Shown here one piece after another: positions 16,451 through 23,677 of a DNA stretch of 35,182 bases (its first letter is position 1; each line of letters opens with the position of its first letter). The DNA is from JBBQNJ01 sp038329845 (lineage in GTDB: Bacteria > Planctomycetota > Phycisphaerae > Tepidisphaerales > Tepidisphaeraceae). The notes under the pieces were generated by a model. The model was given only the letters and a program-made list of their open reading frames with translations, was not told the DNA's origin and did not search any database. The stretch covers positions 1 through 35,182 of the forward strand of contig JBBQNJ010000052.1 of the NCBI GenBank assembly GCA_038329845.1, read 5' to 3'. The translations under genes were made by a program, and so were the position numbers.

Positions 16451-17542
16451 ATGCTTGCGGTCGCTTTCTCGGCTCTCCTTTTTCTCGCCCAGTTCAACCC
16501 GATGCTGCGCGGCGCAATGCCGCCCGACGACTCGCCCCGAGCCGCCGCCACCGCGCCGATGGCCGTCGCGGCCTCGCAGCCGAAAGGGCTGTCCGCCCAA
16601 AGGCATGACGCCCAGGACTTCGACGATCTTGAGTTCATCAAGGTTCTCAAGGGGGAGAAGCGCCTCAGCCCGCAGGAACTGCTCCAACTGGGCTTCTGGG
16701 TCAATACCGCCAAGGACCTGGTCGTCGGCCTGCTGCTGGCGATCCCCAAGGCCTTCGTCGCCCTCGTTTTCCTCATCATCTTCTATTTGATCTACCGCAC
16801 CATCCGCAAGGTGATTGTCGGATCCATGGGGCGGGCCAATGTCGATCAGTCGATCCGCGACATGCTCGGGCATCTGCTCAAGTGGGGCATCCTCGGATTC
16901 GGGCTGGTCATTGCCTTCAATCAGATCGGCATCCAGATCACGGCGCTGCTGACGGGCGTTTCGATCATTGGGCTGGCCATCGGCTTTGCCGCCCAGGAGA
17001 CTCTGTCCAACTTCATCGCCGGCATCGTGATCTTCTGGGACCGCCCGTTCAAGGTCGGCGACTGGATCGAAGTCGAGGGCACGCACGGCCAGGTGCAGCG
17101 GGTCACCTTCCGCTCGACGCGAATCCTCAACCTCAACGGCGAAGTGGTTATCTTTCCCAACACCCATATGCTCTCGCACCGGTTGAGCAACCACTCGACC
17201 AATCCGATCAACCGCGTGAACGTGCCGATTGGCATCGCCTACAAGGAGTCGATCGACGATGCCCGCGCGGCCCTGCTGGCGCTGACCCGCGATGATCCGC
17301 GCATCCGCACCGCCCCGGCACCGCAGGTCATCGTCAAGAGCTGCGGCGAATCGAGCGTGGACCTGGTGCTTCGTTTCTGGATCGAGGATGAGGCCATCGA
17401 GTGGTCGATCGGCCACGAGTTCATGGAAAAGGCCAAGAAAGCCCTGGACGCGGCAGGAATCCAGATCCCGTTCCCGCATATGCAACTGTTCCTCGAGCAA
17501 ACTCCCGCCGTGGCGAGCCTCGCCGATCGCCGGGCGGGCTGA
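16451..17542 (+). CDS. mscS: Mechanosensitive channel of the MscS family
   Basis: A 363-residue small-conductance mechanosensitive channel that releases solutes on hypo-osmotic shock. An N-terminal hydrophobic stretch (1-18) looks like a signal peptide or extra helix. It is followed by a low-complexity linker, then membrane segments at about 88-116, 141-158 and 163-190. The last is the pore helix, with the Gly/Ala-rich LTGVSIIGLAIGFAAQETLS. The beta domain follows directly with FWDRPFKVGDWIEVEG, the family hallmark, and the C-terminal domain has PFPHMQLF near the end. The ATG is chosen because upstream sequence in this frame is minisatellite. A gene fragment lies just after the stop. Confidence 0.92.
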   Translation: MLAVAFSALLFLAQFNPMLRGAMPPDDSPRAAATAPMAVAASQPKGLSAQRHDAQDFDDLEFIKVLKGEKRLSPQELLQLGFWVNTAKDLVVGLLLAIPKAFVALVFLIIFYLIYRTIRKVIVGSMGRANVDQSIRDMLGHLLKWGILGFGLVIAFNQIGIQITALLTGVSIIGLAIGFAAQETLSNFIAGIVIFWDRPFKVGDWIEVEGTHGQVQRVTFRSTRILNLNGEVVIFPNTHMLSHRLSNHSTNPINRVNVPIGIAYKESIDDARAALLALTRDDPRIRTAPAPQVIVKSCGESSVDLVLRFWIEDEAIEWSIGHEFMEKAKKALDAAGIQIPFPHMQLFLEQTPAVASLADRRAG

Positions 17543-17550
17543 AAAAATCA

Positions 17551-17685
17551 CTCGTCGGACGCGAGCAGGACATTCAACGAACCTTGGAGGCCGGCTTCGC
17601 GGCCCATCTGGTCAAACCGGTGAGCCTGCCGAAGCTCGAGGAAGCGATTCAGGCCGCCGCGTCGGCTCGAAGCGCCCGAGGCTGA
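17551..17685 (+). pseudogene. Remnant of a response-regulator receiver domain
   Basis: The last 40 or so codons before a TGA at 17683 encode REQDIQRTLEAGFAAHLVKP followed by SLPKLEEAIQ. This is the C-terminal end of a CheY-like receiver domain, including the conserved Lys-Pro pair (KP) before the last helix. The family order 'alanine/glycine-phenylalanine-x-AHLxKP' is typical of receiver domains at the end of hybrid histidine kinases. The phosphorylated Asp and the rest of the domain are absent. The fragment begins right after the mscS stop and is followed by a minisatellite, so a larger gene was lost by deletion here. There is no start codon of its own. Confidence 0.6.
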
Positions 17686-17714
17686 TTCGCGCCAGGTTCG
17701 TCGGACTCATCCGT

Positions 17715-17866
17715 CTCAGAGCCGCTCGTCCGCTTCATCGCCGCCGATCCGCTTCAGCGCCGCTAATTCGCTTCAGCGCCACCGATCCGCTTCAGCGCCA
17801 CCGATCCGCTTCAGTGCCACCGATCCGCTCCAGCGCCGCCGATTCGCTTCAGCGCCAACATTCAGC
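17715..17866. repeat. Minisatellite, 19-bp unit, eight copies
   Basis: The core TTCAGCGCCACCGATCCGC recurs with exact 19-bp spacing at 17715, 17734, 17753, 17772, 17791, 17810, 17829 and 17848, with one to four differences per copy, then breaks up near 17861. Because 19 is not a multiple of three it cannot be a coding repeat. It ends at the stop codon of the FtsQ-like gene and is unrelated in sequence to the repeat before mscS. Confidence 0.9.
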
Positions 17867-18812
17867 GTCGCCCGTCCGCCCGCGCTGGCTCGACGCTGGG
17901 GATCACCACTCGGTCGAACCGGACGTCGATCCACGGTTGCCCGGCATCCACCCGCGCATACTCCTTCCACACCTGCTCGAGCCGCGCCAGCTTCTGTTCC
18001 GGGCCGATCTCGACGTGAAATCCCTCTCCCGCCGACCACGGTTCGCCCCACTTGATCAGCGAGGGATATCGCGTCGCCAGAACGAGCTGCGCTTCGCGCG
18101 GATTGATCCGGCCGGCGAAGTTGCTCACGTCCACGCGCTGGATTTCCTCGGTAAACGCCAGCCCGTAAAGATGCTCGATGAGTTGGATTCCCGCCCGCAG
18201 ATCGTCTCCCGGCCATGACTCCCCGGCGTGCTGCGGCGGAGGCAGCCGCACGCCCGAGATGATCCGAAGCTCCAGCCGCCCGCTCTTGCCGAACACCACC
18301 CGTGGCAACTCATCGTCGCAATACTGCGCCGGCAGCTTGTACCCCTGTCGATCGACCAGCCAGAAATCGCTTCCCCACTGCACCAGCGCCACCGGGGCGC
18401 GGTAGTCGCAGTCGATCTCGAGGGTATCGCCCGGCTTTTGTCCGTAGACGCGCCGAACCTGGTTGACCTGGGCGATCCACGGATTATGACGCAGCGCCGC
18501 ATCGGCATCGCGCAGCAGTTGCGGATCGAGCGATGAGTGCGTGCCCACCGGCCGCGCGGTCGCGGCGATCCGCGCCGCGACATAGTCGCTCATCCACACC
18601 GGACGGTTCTTCAGCACCACCGTCGGCGGCTCGGTGGCGAAGACGATGCGCGTTTCCACATACCGCCGAAGATGAACGAACCCCGCGACGAACGCACTGA
18701 TCAGCACCGCCGCCAGCAGCCCGTGGCCGAGGATGCGACGGACAATCGCCCATCGCTCGCTTTCCAGCGGCTTGTTTCGCTTGGACGGCTTGGTCTTCTC
18801 GCTCTTGGACAC
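17862..18812 (-). CDS. FtsQ/DivIB-like bitopic membrane protein
   Basis: A 316-residue protein with a short basic cytoplasmic tail, one transmembrane helix (about 29-47) and a large extracytoplasmic part. The architecture and several local features resemble FtsQ, the divisome scaffold. A POTRA-like segment with ALRHNPWIAQVNQVRRVYG (about 106-124) is followed by a FLVD-type turn (FWLVDRQGYKLP), and the C-terminal strand WIDVRFDRVVIP matches the FtsQ 'D-R-x' ending. Sequence identity is not strong enough for a firm assignment, and no division genes (ftsZ, ftsA, murC) are next to it. An alternative is a generic POTRA-containing envelope protein. Confidence 0.55.
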   Translation of the reverse strand: MSKSEKTKPSKRNKPLESERWAIVRRILGHGLLAAVLISAFVAGFVHLRRYVETRIVFATEPPTVVLKNRPVWMSDYVAARIAATARPVGTHSSLDPQLLRDADAALRHNPWIAQVNQVRRVYGQKPGDTLEIDCDYRAPVALVQWGSDFWLVDRQGYKLPAQYCDDELPRVVFGKSGRLELRIISGVRLPPPQHAGESWPGDDLRAGIQLIEHLYGLAFTEEIQRVDVSNFAGRINPREAQLVLATRYPSLIKWGEPWSAGEGFHVEIGPEQKLARLEQVWKEYARVDAGQPWIDVRFDRVVIPSVEPARADGRR

Positions 18813-18887
18813 TCGTCTCCCATCACCCCCCGGACCCGCGTCCAGGCGCGCCGCACCAGCGCGGCATCCGCGCGGAACCCAAGTCCC

Positions 18888-18896
18888 TTATCGGAC
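18888..18896 (-). promoter_or_regulatory. GTCCGATAA element upstream of the FtsQ-like gene
   Basis: Exact copy of the recurrent 9-mer in the same orientation as the downstream gene. Here it lies in a perfect inverted repeat, AGTCC on one side and GGACT on the other, separated by six bases. Confidence 0.35.
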
Positions 18897-19060
18897 TGAT
18901 TTGCCCAAAAAATCCAAAATCAGCGCGGTTGAATTGGAAATGCCCGCGACGCCGAAGAAGATTGACCACGAGGCTCGAAGAGCACGGGAAAAGACAAGTT
19001 CCTTAATGGATATCCCGCAATTTCGTCGCGTAGCACGTCGATTCCACGCATCCGCTTGAT

Positions 19061-19131
19061 AAAGCGCGAAGACGCGAGGAGGCGAAGAACTGTTTATTCT
19101 TCGTACCCCTCGCGCCTTCGTAGTGAAAAAT
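19061..19131. repeat. Dispersed palindromic intergenic repeat (GCGAAGACGCGAGG family), copy 1
   Basis: The left arm AAGACGCGAGGAGGCGAAG pairs imperfectly with a right arm containing CTCGCGCCTTCG, followed by GTGAAAAATC. The same order of blocks (left arm, T-rich centre, CCTTCG arm, GTGAAAAATC) recurs at 30214-30290, and partial versions lie near 13250 and 19200. Confidence 0.65.
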
Positions 19132-19241
19132 CTTCTGCCAGCGCCGCGCCGCCATCATAGAGCCGATTTACCGTACCCAAGGCGCAACCCGGCATTTTTC
19201 TTCGCCCCTTCGATCCTTCGCGTTCAGAAAATCTTGCGAGG

Positions 19242-19859
19242 CTATCGCGCGCGGCCGAAGCGGTCTTCGGCGACTTTCCAGTTGATCACGTTCCACCAGG
19301 CGTCGATGTAGTCGGGACGGCGGTTCTGGTACTTCAGGTAGTAGGCGTGTTCCCAGACGTCCAGCCCGATGATCGGGAAATGGCCGGTCATAATCGGGGA
19401 ATCCTGGTTGGGCGTCGAGAGGATCTCGATTTTCTCGCCCGTCTTCACCAGCCATGCCCAGCCGGAGCCGAAGCGCCCCGTCGCCGCGGTCTTGAACTGC
19501 TCCTTGAACTTCTCGAACGACCCGAACGTCGAGTTGATCGCCTGCGTCAGGCTTCCCACCGGGGCGCTTCCCGACTTGCCCGCGGGGTTGAGAATCTCCC
19601 AGAACAGCGAGTGGTTGTGGTGGCCGCCGCCGTTGTTGCGAACGGCGGTCTTGATCTCGTCCTTCACCATCGCCAAGTCGTTGGCCAGAACCTCGTGCAA
19701 CGGCTTGCCGTCCAGGTCGGGCTGTTTGGCGATCGCGGCGTTCAGGTTGTTCACATACGCCGCGTGGTGCTTGCCGTGATGAATTTCCATCGTCTGCTTG
19801 TCGATGTGCGGCTCGAGGGCATCGGAAGCAAATGGCAGCGGGGGTAGTTGGTAAGGCAT
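19242..19859 (-). CDS. sodA: Superoxide dismutase, manganese type
   Basis: Converts superoxide to oxygen and hydrogen peroxide in the cytoplasm. The 205-residue length is standard and no signal peptide is present. The metal ligands are His27 (in MEIHHGKHH), His83 (in NHSLFW), Asp167 and His171 (in LDVWEHAYYLKY). The active-site glutamine at about 152, in TPNQDSP, marks the Mn type; Fe enzymes have an alanine-containing motif there. A cambialistic enzyme cannot be excluded. The ATG at 19859 has AAGGAG about nine bases upstream. The long upstream open frame is not family-like. The gene appears monocistronic. Confidence 0.95.
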   Translation of the reverse strand: MPYQLPPLPFASDALEPHIDKQTMEIHHGKHHAAYVNNLNAAIAKQPDLDGKPLHEVLANDLAMVKDEIKTAVRNNGGGHHNHSLFWEILNPAGKSGSAPVGSLTQAINSTFGSFEKFKEQFKTAATGRFGSGWAWLVKTGEKIEILSTPNQDSPIMTGHFPIIGLDVWEHAYYLKYQNRRPDYIDAWWNVINWKVAEDRFGRAR

Positions 19860-19966
19860 GGACTTCACTCCTTCATGGGGGTGCAAAAAGAAACAGGTTT
19901 CCAACGTAAGTCTTGAACGGTAGGTCGATTGAACGGACCGGTCAACCGGCGGCGGCTCTTGGGCAT

Positions 19967-20272
19967 TTATCGCCCGCGCAGCTTCGAGAGCAGTCGCTTC
20001 ACCATGTTCGGCTGCCTGTAGCGCTTGCGGGCGCAGGCGTGGCAGAACTTCGTGCCCTCGAATCGCGTGAGCTGGTTGTCGGGAAAGTGGTCCCCGCAGA
20101 CGGCGCAAAGTCCGCCGACCGCTTCGCCGTGCGATGACTGATGTTTCTTGTCGGCCTCGCCGCAGGTCATGCACCAATAGCGCCCCTCGCGGTCGCGCAT
20201 GCGCTGGCGACCGGAAACATTGGCGCCGCAGACGCAACAAACCTTGGCGACCGGCGCGGATTGAACGGACAT
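19967..20272 (-). CDS. Small double zinc-ribbon protein of unknown function
   Basis: A 101-residue basic protein with four CXXC pairs arranged as two zinc-binding modules. Module 1 is CVCGANVSGRQR with WCMTCGEAD, module 2 is CAVCGDHFPD with FCHACARKR. Each pair of knuckles is separated by about 15-20 residues, as in treble-clef or LIM-like folds. The C-terminal tail (MVKRLLSKLRGR) is strongly basic. GGGAG lies about eight bases before the ATG at 20272 and fixes the start; the longer open frame upstream is not supported. It could bind nucleic acid or act as a protein-interaction module. It is divergent from the lipoprotein gene. Confidence 0.68.
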   Translation of the reverse strand: MSVQSAPVAKVCCVCGANVSGRQRMRDREGRYWCMTCGEADKKHQSSHGEAVGGLCAVCGDHFPDNQLTRFEGTKFCHACARKRYRQPNMVKRLLSKLRGR

Positions 20273-20381
20273 GTGGACGCTCCCGTGTTGAGCCGCCCCC
20301 TGGGTCAAACGAAGATGCCTGGCATGCCGCGGACGATGGTTCGCGGGGAGGCACTTGCTCATCGTACCGGGTTTCGGGTAC

Positions 20382-20393
20382 CAATTGCAATTG
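20382..20393. promoter_or_regulatory. 12-bp perfect palindrome in a divergent intergenic region
   Basis: CAATTGCAATTG lies between the divergent zinc-ribbon and lipoprotein genes, next to a second dyad (GTACCGGGTTTCGGGTAC). The position suits an operator shared by both promoters, but this is only inferred. Confidence 0.3.
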
Positions 20394-20431
20394 TTGCAGG
20401 GCCTTTTGCACACCCTTTTTCGAGGTTCGCC

Positions 20432-21046
20432 ATGACGAGTCGATGGATATTTGCGGCGGCGATAGCGCTAATCCTGGGCGGGTGCGTTCGCAGCGTGAAC
20501 CCGGTCTATCTCGATGAGCAACTCGCTTTCGACCCGGCTCTGGTCGGAAAGTGGACCGATCCCGGGGCAAAGGACGTGATCACCTGCGCCGCCCGGGAAG
20601 ATGGCAAATCGTACCGCATCGTTTTCATCGACGAAAAAGGGGCCGAGTCGGCGTTCATCGGGCATCTGGCCAAGGTCGGGGATCTTCGCCTGCTCGATCT
20701 GGCGCCCGAACAGCCCAGCAATTTGGCGGACCTGGCCCAGGCCCATTTTCTCGCCTTGCATTCGTTCTATCGAATCACCGATATCGCGCCATCGGTCAAG
20801 TTCCAGATGATGGGCGTCGAGTGGCTTAAGAAGATTCTCAGCGACGATCCTCAAGCCCTCGAGACGTTGCCGCTGGACAAAGACAATCTCGTGCTTTCCA
20901 ACACGACCCAGGAGATTCAGGCGTTCATTCTCAAGCACCGCGACACCCCCGGTGCCTGGGGCGAAGTCAAGGAATATGTCCGAGTCGCCGCGGCTTCCAC
21001 CAAACCCTCGACCCTGCCCGCCGGCGCAGCGCCCGCGGCGAAGTGA
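20432..21046 (+). CDS. Putative lipoprotein of unknown function
   Basis: A 204-residue protein starting with a signal peptide (MTSRWIFAAAIALILGGC) whose last four residues, LGGC, form a lipobox-like site, so Cys18 would be lipidated. The mature part has LVGKWTDPGAKD, a strand-rich start often seen in small lipocalin- or calycin-like lipoproteins, then YRIVFIDEKGAES and a helical middle (FLALHSFYRITDI). The C-terminus is Ala/Pro-rich (STLPAGAAPAAK). The start ATG has GAGG six bases upstream. I do not recognise the family beyond this. It stands alone, divergent from the zinc-ribbon gene. Confidence 0.72.
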   Translation: MTSRWIFAAAIALILGGCVRSVNPVYLDEQLAFDPALVGKWTDPGAKDVITCAAREDGKSYRIVFIDEKGAESAFIGHLAKVGDLRLLDLAPEQPSNLADLAQAHFLALHSFYRITDIAPSVKFQMMGVEWLKKILSDDPQALETLPLDKDNLVLSNTTQEIQAFILKHRDTPGAWGEVKEYVRVAAASTKPSTLPAGAAPAAK

Positions 21047-21355
21047 TAACCAACCTCTCGCAACGCCTCGCCGTTCGTCGATTGAATCCCTTCTCAGGCA
21101 ACGACGTAACGACGCAACGGGATTTCAATGAAGTGGAACCGCGCGCCGCACCCACACCCGCAAGCTGCGGAACAACTCAGACGCAACGGAATTTTCAATC
21201 ACGTAGAACCGCGCCCCGGTTGGCGTTCCTTGCCAAAACTACGTTCTGAGCCCGCTCTATTTCTGCTCGTGGAGTCATGGCGTCGTCGCGTCGCGTCGTG
21301 GCGTCGTTGCGAGAGATTTTCCCGGAAACGCAAGTTCGCGTTGCCCCGGCACGCT
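21047..21355. other. Intergenic stretch with a direct repeat, between the lipoprotein gene and dnaA
   Basis: No gene is seen in 309 bp. Two imperfect direct copies of about 38 bp start near 21111 and 21180 (GACGCAACGG, then TTTCAAT and GTGGAACCGCGC or GTAGAACCGCGC). A GACGCAACG-type block here is complementary to CGTCGTTGCG near 21300, giving a long imperfect inverted repeat. Confidence 0.55.
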
Positions 21356-22900
21356 CTATGCCACGGCGCGGGAATGCTCTTCCAGTCGCTGCACCAGTTC
21401 CGCCGCCTCTTCCTCGCGCTCGCCGATGCTGCTCGACCAGTACACCCGCTCGTTCGTCGCCACCGCCTTTTCGATCCGCCGGTAGGCGCTGATCACCGTC
21501 GAGTGGTTGCGATTGCCCATTCTCGCTCCGATTTCCGGAAAGCTCAATCTCGCGGTCTTTCGCACCAGAAACATCGCCACGCTGCGGGCCAGGCTGATCG
21601 TCCGCTGCCGTCCGCCGCTCATCAGGTCTTTCTGCTCCAGCGAGAAGTAGGCGCACACGGCCTGAATAATCGACTCGGGCTTAATCGGCTGCACAAGCTG
21701 GCGATCCAGTTCGCTCAAGGCCTCCTGCGCCATCGCCACATCGGCCGTACGCCCCAGCAGCCGGCAATGGGCACCGATGCGCGTCAGCGCGCCCTCGAGT
21801 TCCCGCACGTTCTGCGTCACCCGCCGCGCCACCCATTCGACCACCGGTGCCGCCAGCTCGATCCCGCCGCGGTGCGAAAGCATCCGCAGAATCTCACAGC
21901 GGGTGGCGAAGTTCGGCGGGTCGATCCGCACCACCATCCCGCTGACGAATCGGCTGATCAGCGATTCGCCGAACTCCTCGATCATTTTCGGATGGCTGTC
22001 CGACGCCATCACCACCTGTCGGCCCATCGCCTCGATGGCGTTGAACGTGTGCAGAAACTCTTCCTGGGTGGCCCGCTTGCCGCCGAGAAAATGCACATCG
22101 TCGATCACCAGCAGGTCCAAGTCGCGCATGCGGCGGCGAAAGCCATCGAGTTTGTTCGCCCGCATCGACGAGAGAAAATCGTTGGTGAACTCCTCGCCGG
22201 TGAGGTACATCCAGCGCCGGGTGGGATGATGGTCGATGAATTTGCGGCACAGCCCCTGGAGCAGATGCGTCTTGCCCAGCCCGCAGGATCCATGGATGAA
22301 CAGCGGGTTGTATTGCACGCCGGGAAACTCGGCGACGTAGGCCGCGGCGTTGTACGCGAGCTGGCTGTTGGCCCCGACGACGAAACTGTCCAGCGAATGA
22401 CGAAGCCGCGGGCCGCTCTGCGGCTTGGCGGCGATCGCGCCGGTGGGGCGCGGCGCGATCGCGGCCGCCGGTGCCGGGATCGAACGCATCACCGGCATCC
22501 CGCTTGTCGCGGGGCGGGGCTTGAGGCTCGCCGACAGCCGCGACACGCTCGCCGGTGTCAATTCTGACGTTGCCGCCGCCGCTGTCATCGCCGCGGCGGT
22601 GCCGCGGTCGTCGGCGTTGACCATGGATCCGGCGAACAACTGCGGGACCACGCTGAATCGCACCATCAGCGGCCCGCCCAGCACCTCGTGGGCCGCTTCC
22701 TGGATCGGGCGGGTGAAGTGCGAGCCGATCCACTCGCTGATGAAATCATTGGGAACGGCGATTTCCAGCCCGTCCTGCTTGAGGTCCAGGCGGGTCGAAT
22801 TATTGAACCATACGTGAAAGCGCTGCGGTCCGACGCGCTGGGCGATGGCGTCGGCGAGTCGAGCCAACTGGGGATCATGCGGAGCGATGATACAGCTCAA
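21356..22900 (-). CDS. dnaA: Chromosomal replication initiator protein DnaA
   Basis: Binds DnaA boxes and melts the replication origin. The 514-residue protein has the N-terminal interaction domain (RFHVWFNN near 28-35), a long Ala/Pro-rich linker (about 90-165), the AAA+ domain with FVVGANSQLAYNAA and Walker A GSCGLGKT (about 204-211), Walker B LLVIDDVHFL, and a C-terminal helix-turn-helix domain. The DnaA signature reads GNRNHSTV, so the aspartate that contacts the box in E. coli (Asp433, of GGRDHTTV) is Asn465 here. I set the start at TTG 22900 because AAGGAG lies six bases upstream; an ATG at 22945 in the same frame lacks this support. dnaN is not adjacent. Confidence 0.93.
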   Translation of the reverse strand: MSCIIAPHDPQLARLADAIAQRVGPQRFHVWFNNSTRLDLKQDGLEIAVPNDFISEWIGSHFTRPIQEAAHEVLGGPLMVRFSVVPQLFAGSMVNADDRGTAAAMTAAAATSELTPASVSRLSASLKPRPATSGMPVMRSIPAPAAAIAPRPTGAIAAKPQSGPRLRHSLDSFVVGANSQLAYNAAAYVAEFPGVQYNPLFIHGSCGLGKTHLLQGLCRKFIDHHPTRRWMYLTGEEFTNDFLSSMRANKLDGFRRRMRDLDLLVIDDVHFLGGKRATQEEFLHTFNAIEAMGRQVVMASDSHPKMIEEFGESLISRFVSGMVVRIDPPNFATRCEILRMLSHRGGIELAAPVVEWVARRVTQNVRELEGALTRIGAHCRLLGRTADVAMAQEALSELDRQLVQPIKPESIIQAVCAYFSLEQKDLMSGGRQRTISLARSVAMFLVRKTARLSFPEIGARMGNRNHSTVISAYRRIEKAVATNERVYWSSSIGEREEEAAELVQRLEEHSRAVA

Positions 22901-22906
22901 TGCGAA

Positions 22907-22912
22907 CTCCTT
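22907..22912 (-). promoter_or_regulatory. Ribosome-binding site that decides a TTG start for dnaA
   Basis: AAGGAG on the minus strand, six bases before TTG at 22898-22900. It would lie inside the coding region if the upstream ATG at 22945 were used. A weak start codon is plausible for a tightly limited protein such as DnaA. Confidence 0.6.
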
Positions 22913-23382
22913 CCGGCCGATAGCCTCCGGGCCGAATCGGCCCATCGTGCTAAGCGAAAGTCGTCGGGGTGTGTCGCCGCACTCACGGCAACGCCGAGCA
23001 CCGACGCCTTTTTAGTCCACCGTCCGCCTCGAGCGGCTCCTCCGAGAAGCCTGCCTTCGGCGCGGTACAACCGTTCCGCCTTGACGCCCAAGAACAGCGT
23101 GGATTCGGGCGCGAATCCCTCGCCGTCCCAGCGCCGCATTTTCGCGGCGGATCAGGCCTCCTGCCCGTCATTCATCCGTGAGAGTCGAATCCGTTCGGTG
23201 TGGTCAAGCGCCCGGCGTCTCTTGCGAGCGAAGAATCGTGGGCGACCTTGCGTCGCCACTGGATCGGGCGCCCGTGATGCCTTTTCGACATCGAGCGACC
23301 CTTGCGATTCTCGCCGGGCACTTCTCGTCCGTGAAACCGGGGCGAAAAATAGTCAGTCCCGATGATGCTGGCAAGGGGGTCT

Positions 23383-23534
23383 TTATCGGATTTTCCGTTC
23401 ACACCAGCGCAACCATCGGCCAGACCATGACCAACCGCTTGAAAAAAAACTCCATCAACGTGCCATGCACATTTTTATCGGACATGTGTACAAGATGTGG
23501 ATCGGAGCAGCGCCCAAAAAAGTCCTTATCGGAC
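23383..23534 (-). promoter_or_regulatory. Cluster of three GTCCGATAA-type elements upstream of dnaA
   Basis: Read on the minus strand: GTCCGATAA at 23534-23526 and at 23483-23475, and ATCCGATAA at 23391-23383, all in the dnaA direction. The first lies in the dyad AGTCC-GATAA-GGACT followed by six Ts. The spacings are 51 and 92 bp. Confidence 0.45.
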
Positions 23535-23677
23535 TCCATCCCAGCGTTGAAAACGACTTGCAACCGCGCCGCGCTCCGGTCAGGCGCGACCCGCCAGGCA
23601 GCGCTTCGTCCGCGGCGGCCGCGTGCCCGCCGATTGCTCCGATCGGGTTCTTATCGCACCGCCCCGGGCGACTCCGG

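Larger units (their letters stand above)
18813..19241. other. Gene-free stretch between the FtsQ-like gene and sodA
   Basis: 429 bp without a convincing gene. It holds a GTCCGATAA element (18888-18896, minus orientation) within an AGTCC-GATAAG-GGACT dyad about 75 bp upstream of the FtsQ-like start. It also holds a dispersed repeat at 19061-19131 and a shorter piece of the same family near 19200-19230. Confidence 0.6.
22901..23677. other. Gene-free dnaA upstream region; candidate origin or regulatory region
   Basis: 777 bp without a recognisable gene between dnaA and the MFS gene. On the plus strand TTATCGGAT (23383), TTATCGGAC (23475) and TTATCGGAC (23526) occur within 152 bp, all in the same orientation, with TTATCGCAC at about 23651. 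TGTGGATCG near 23507 is a partial match to the reverse of the E. coli DnaA box TTATCCACA. A-rich runs lie at about 23442-23450 and 23471-23476. The dyad CACAT...ATGTG surrounds the 23475 copy. This composition is compatible with an origin, but nothing is decisive. Confidence 0.4.

Noticed and set aside
17715..17866. Possible CRISPR array
   Set aside because: The 19-bp units are directly adjacent, with no spacers, and no cas genes are present.
21128..22567. Open frame of 479 codons on the plus strand opposite dnaA
   Set aside because: Shadow of dnaA: His/Arg-rich, no motifs, and the minus strand encodes complete DnaA domains.
23383..23534. Sigma-28 (FliA) promoters, because the -10 consensus GCCGATAA resembles TCCGATAA
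   Set aside because: No TAAA-type -35 box lies at the right distance from the copies I examined, and no motility genes are present.
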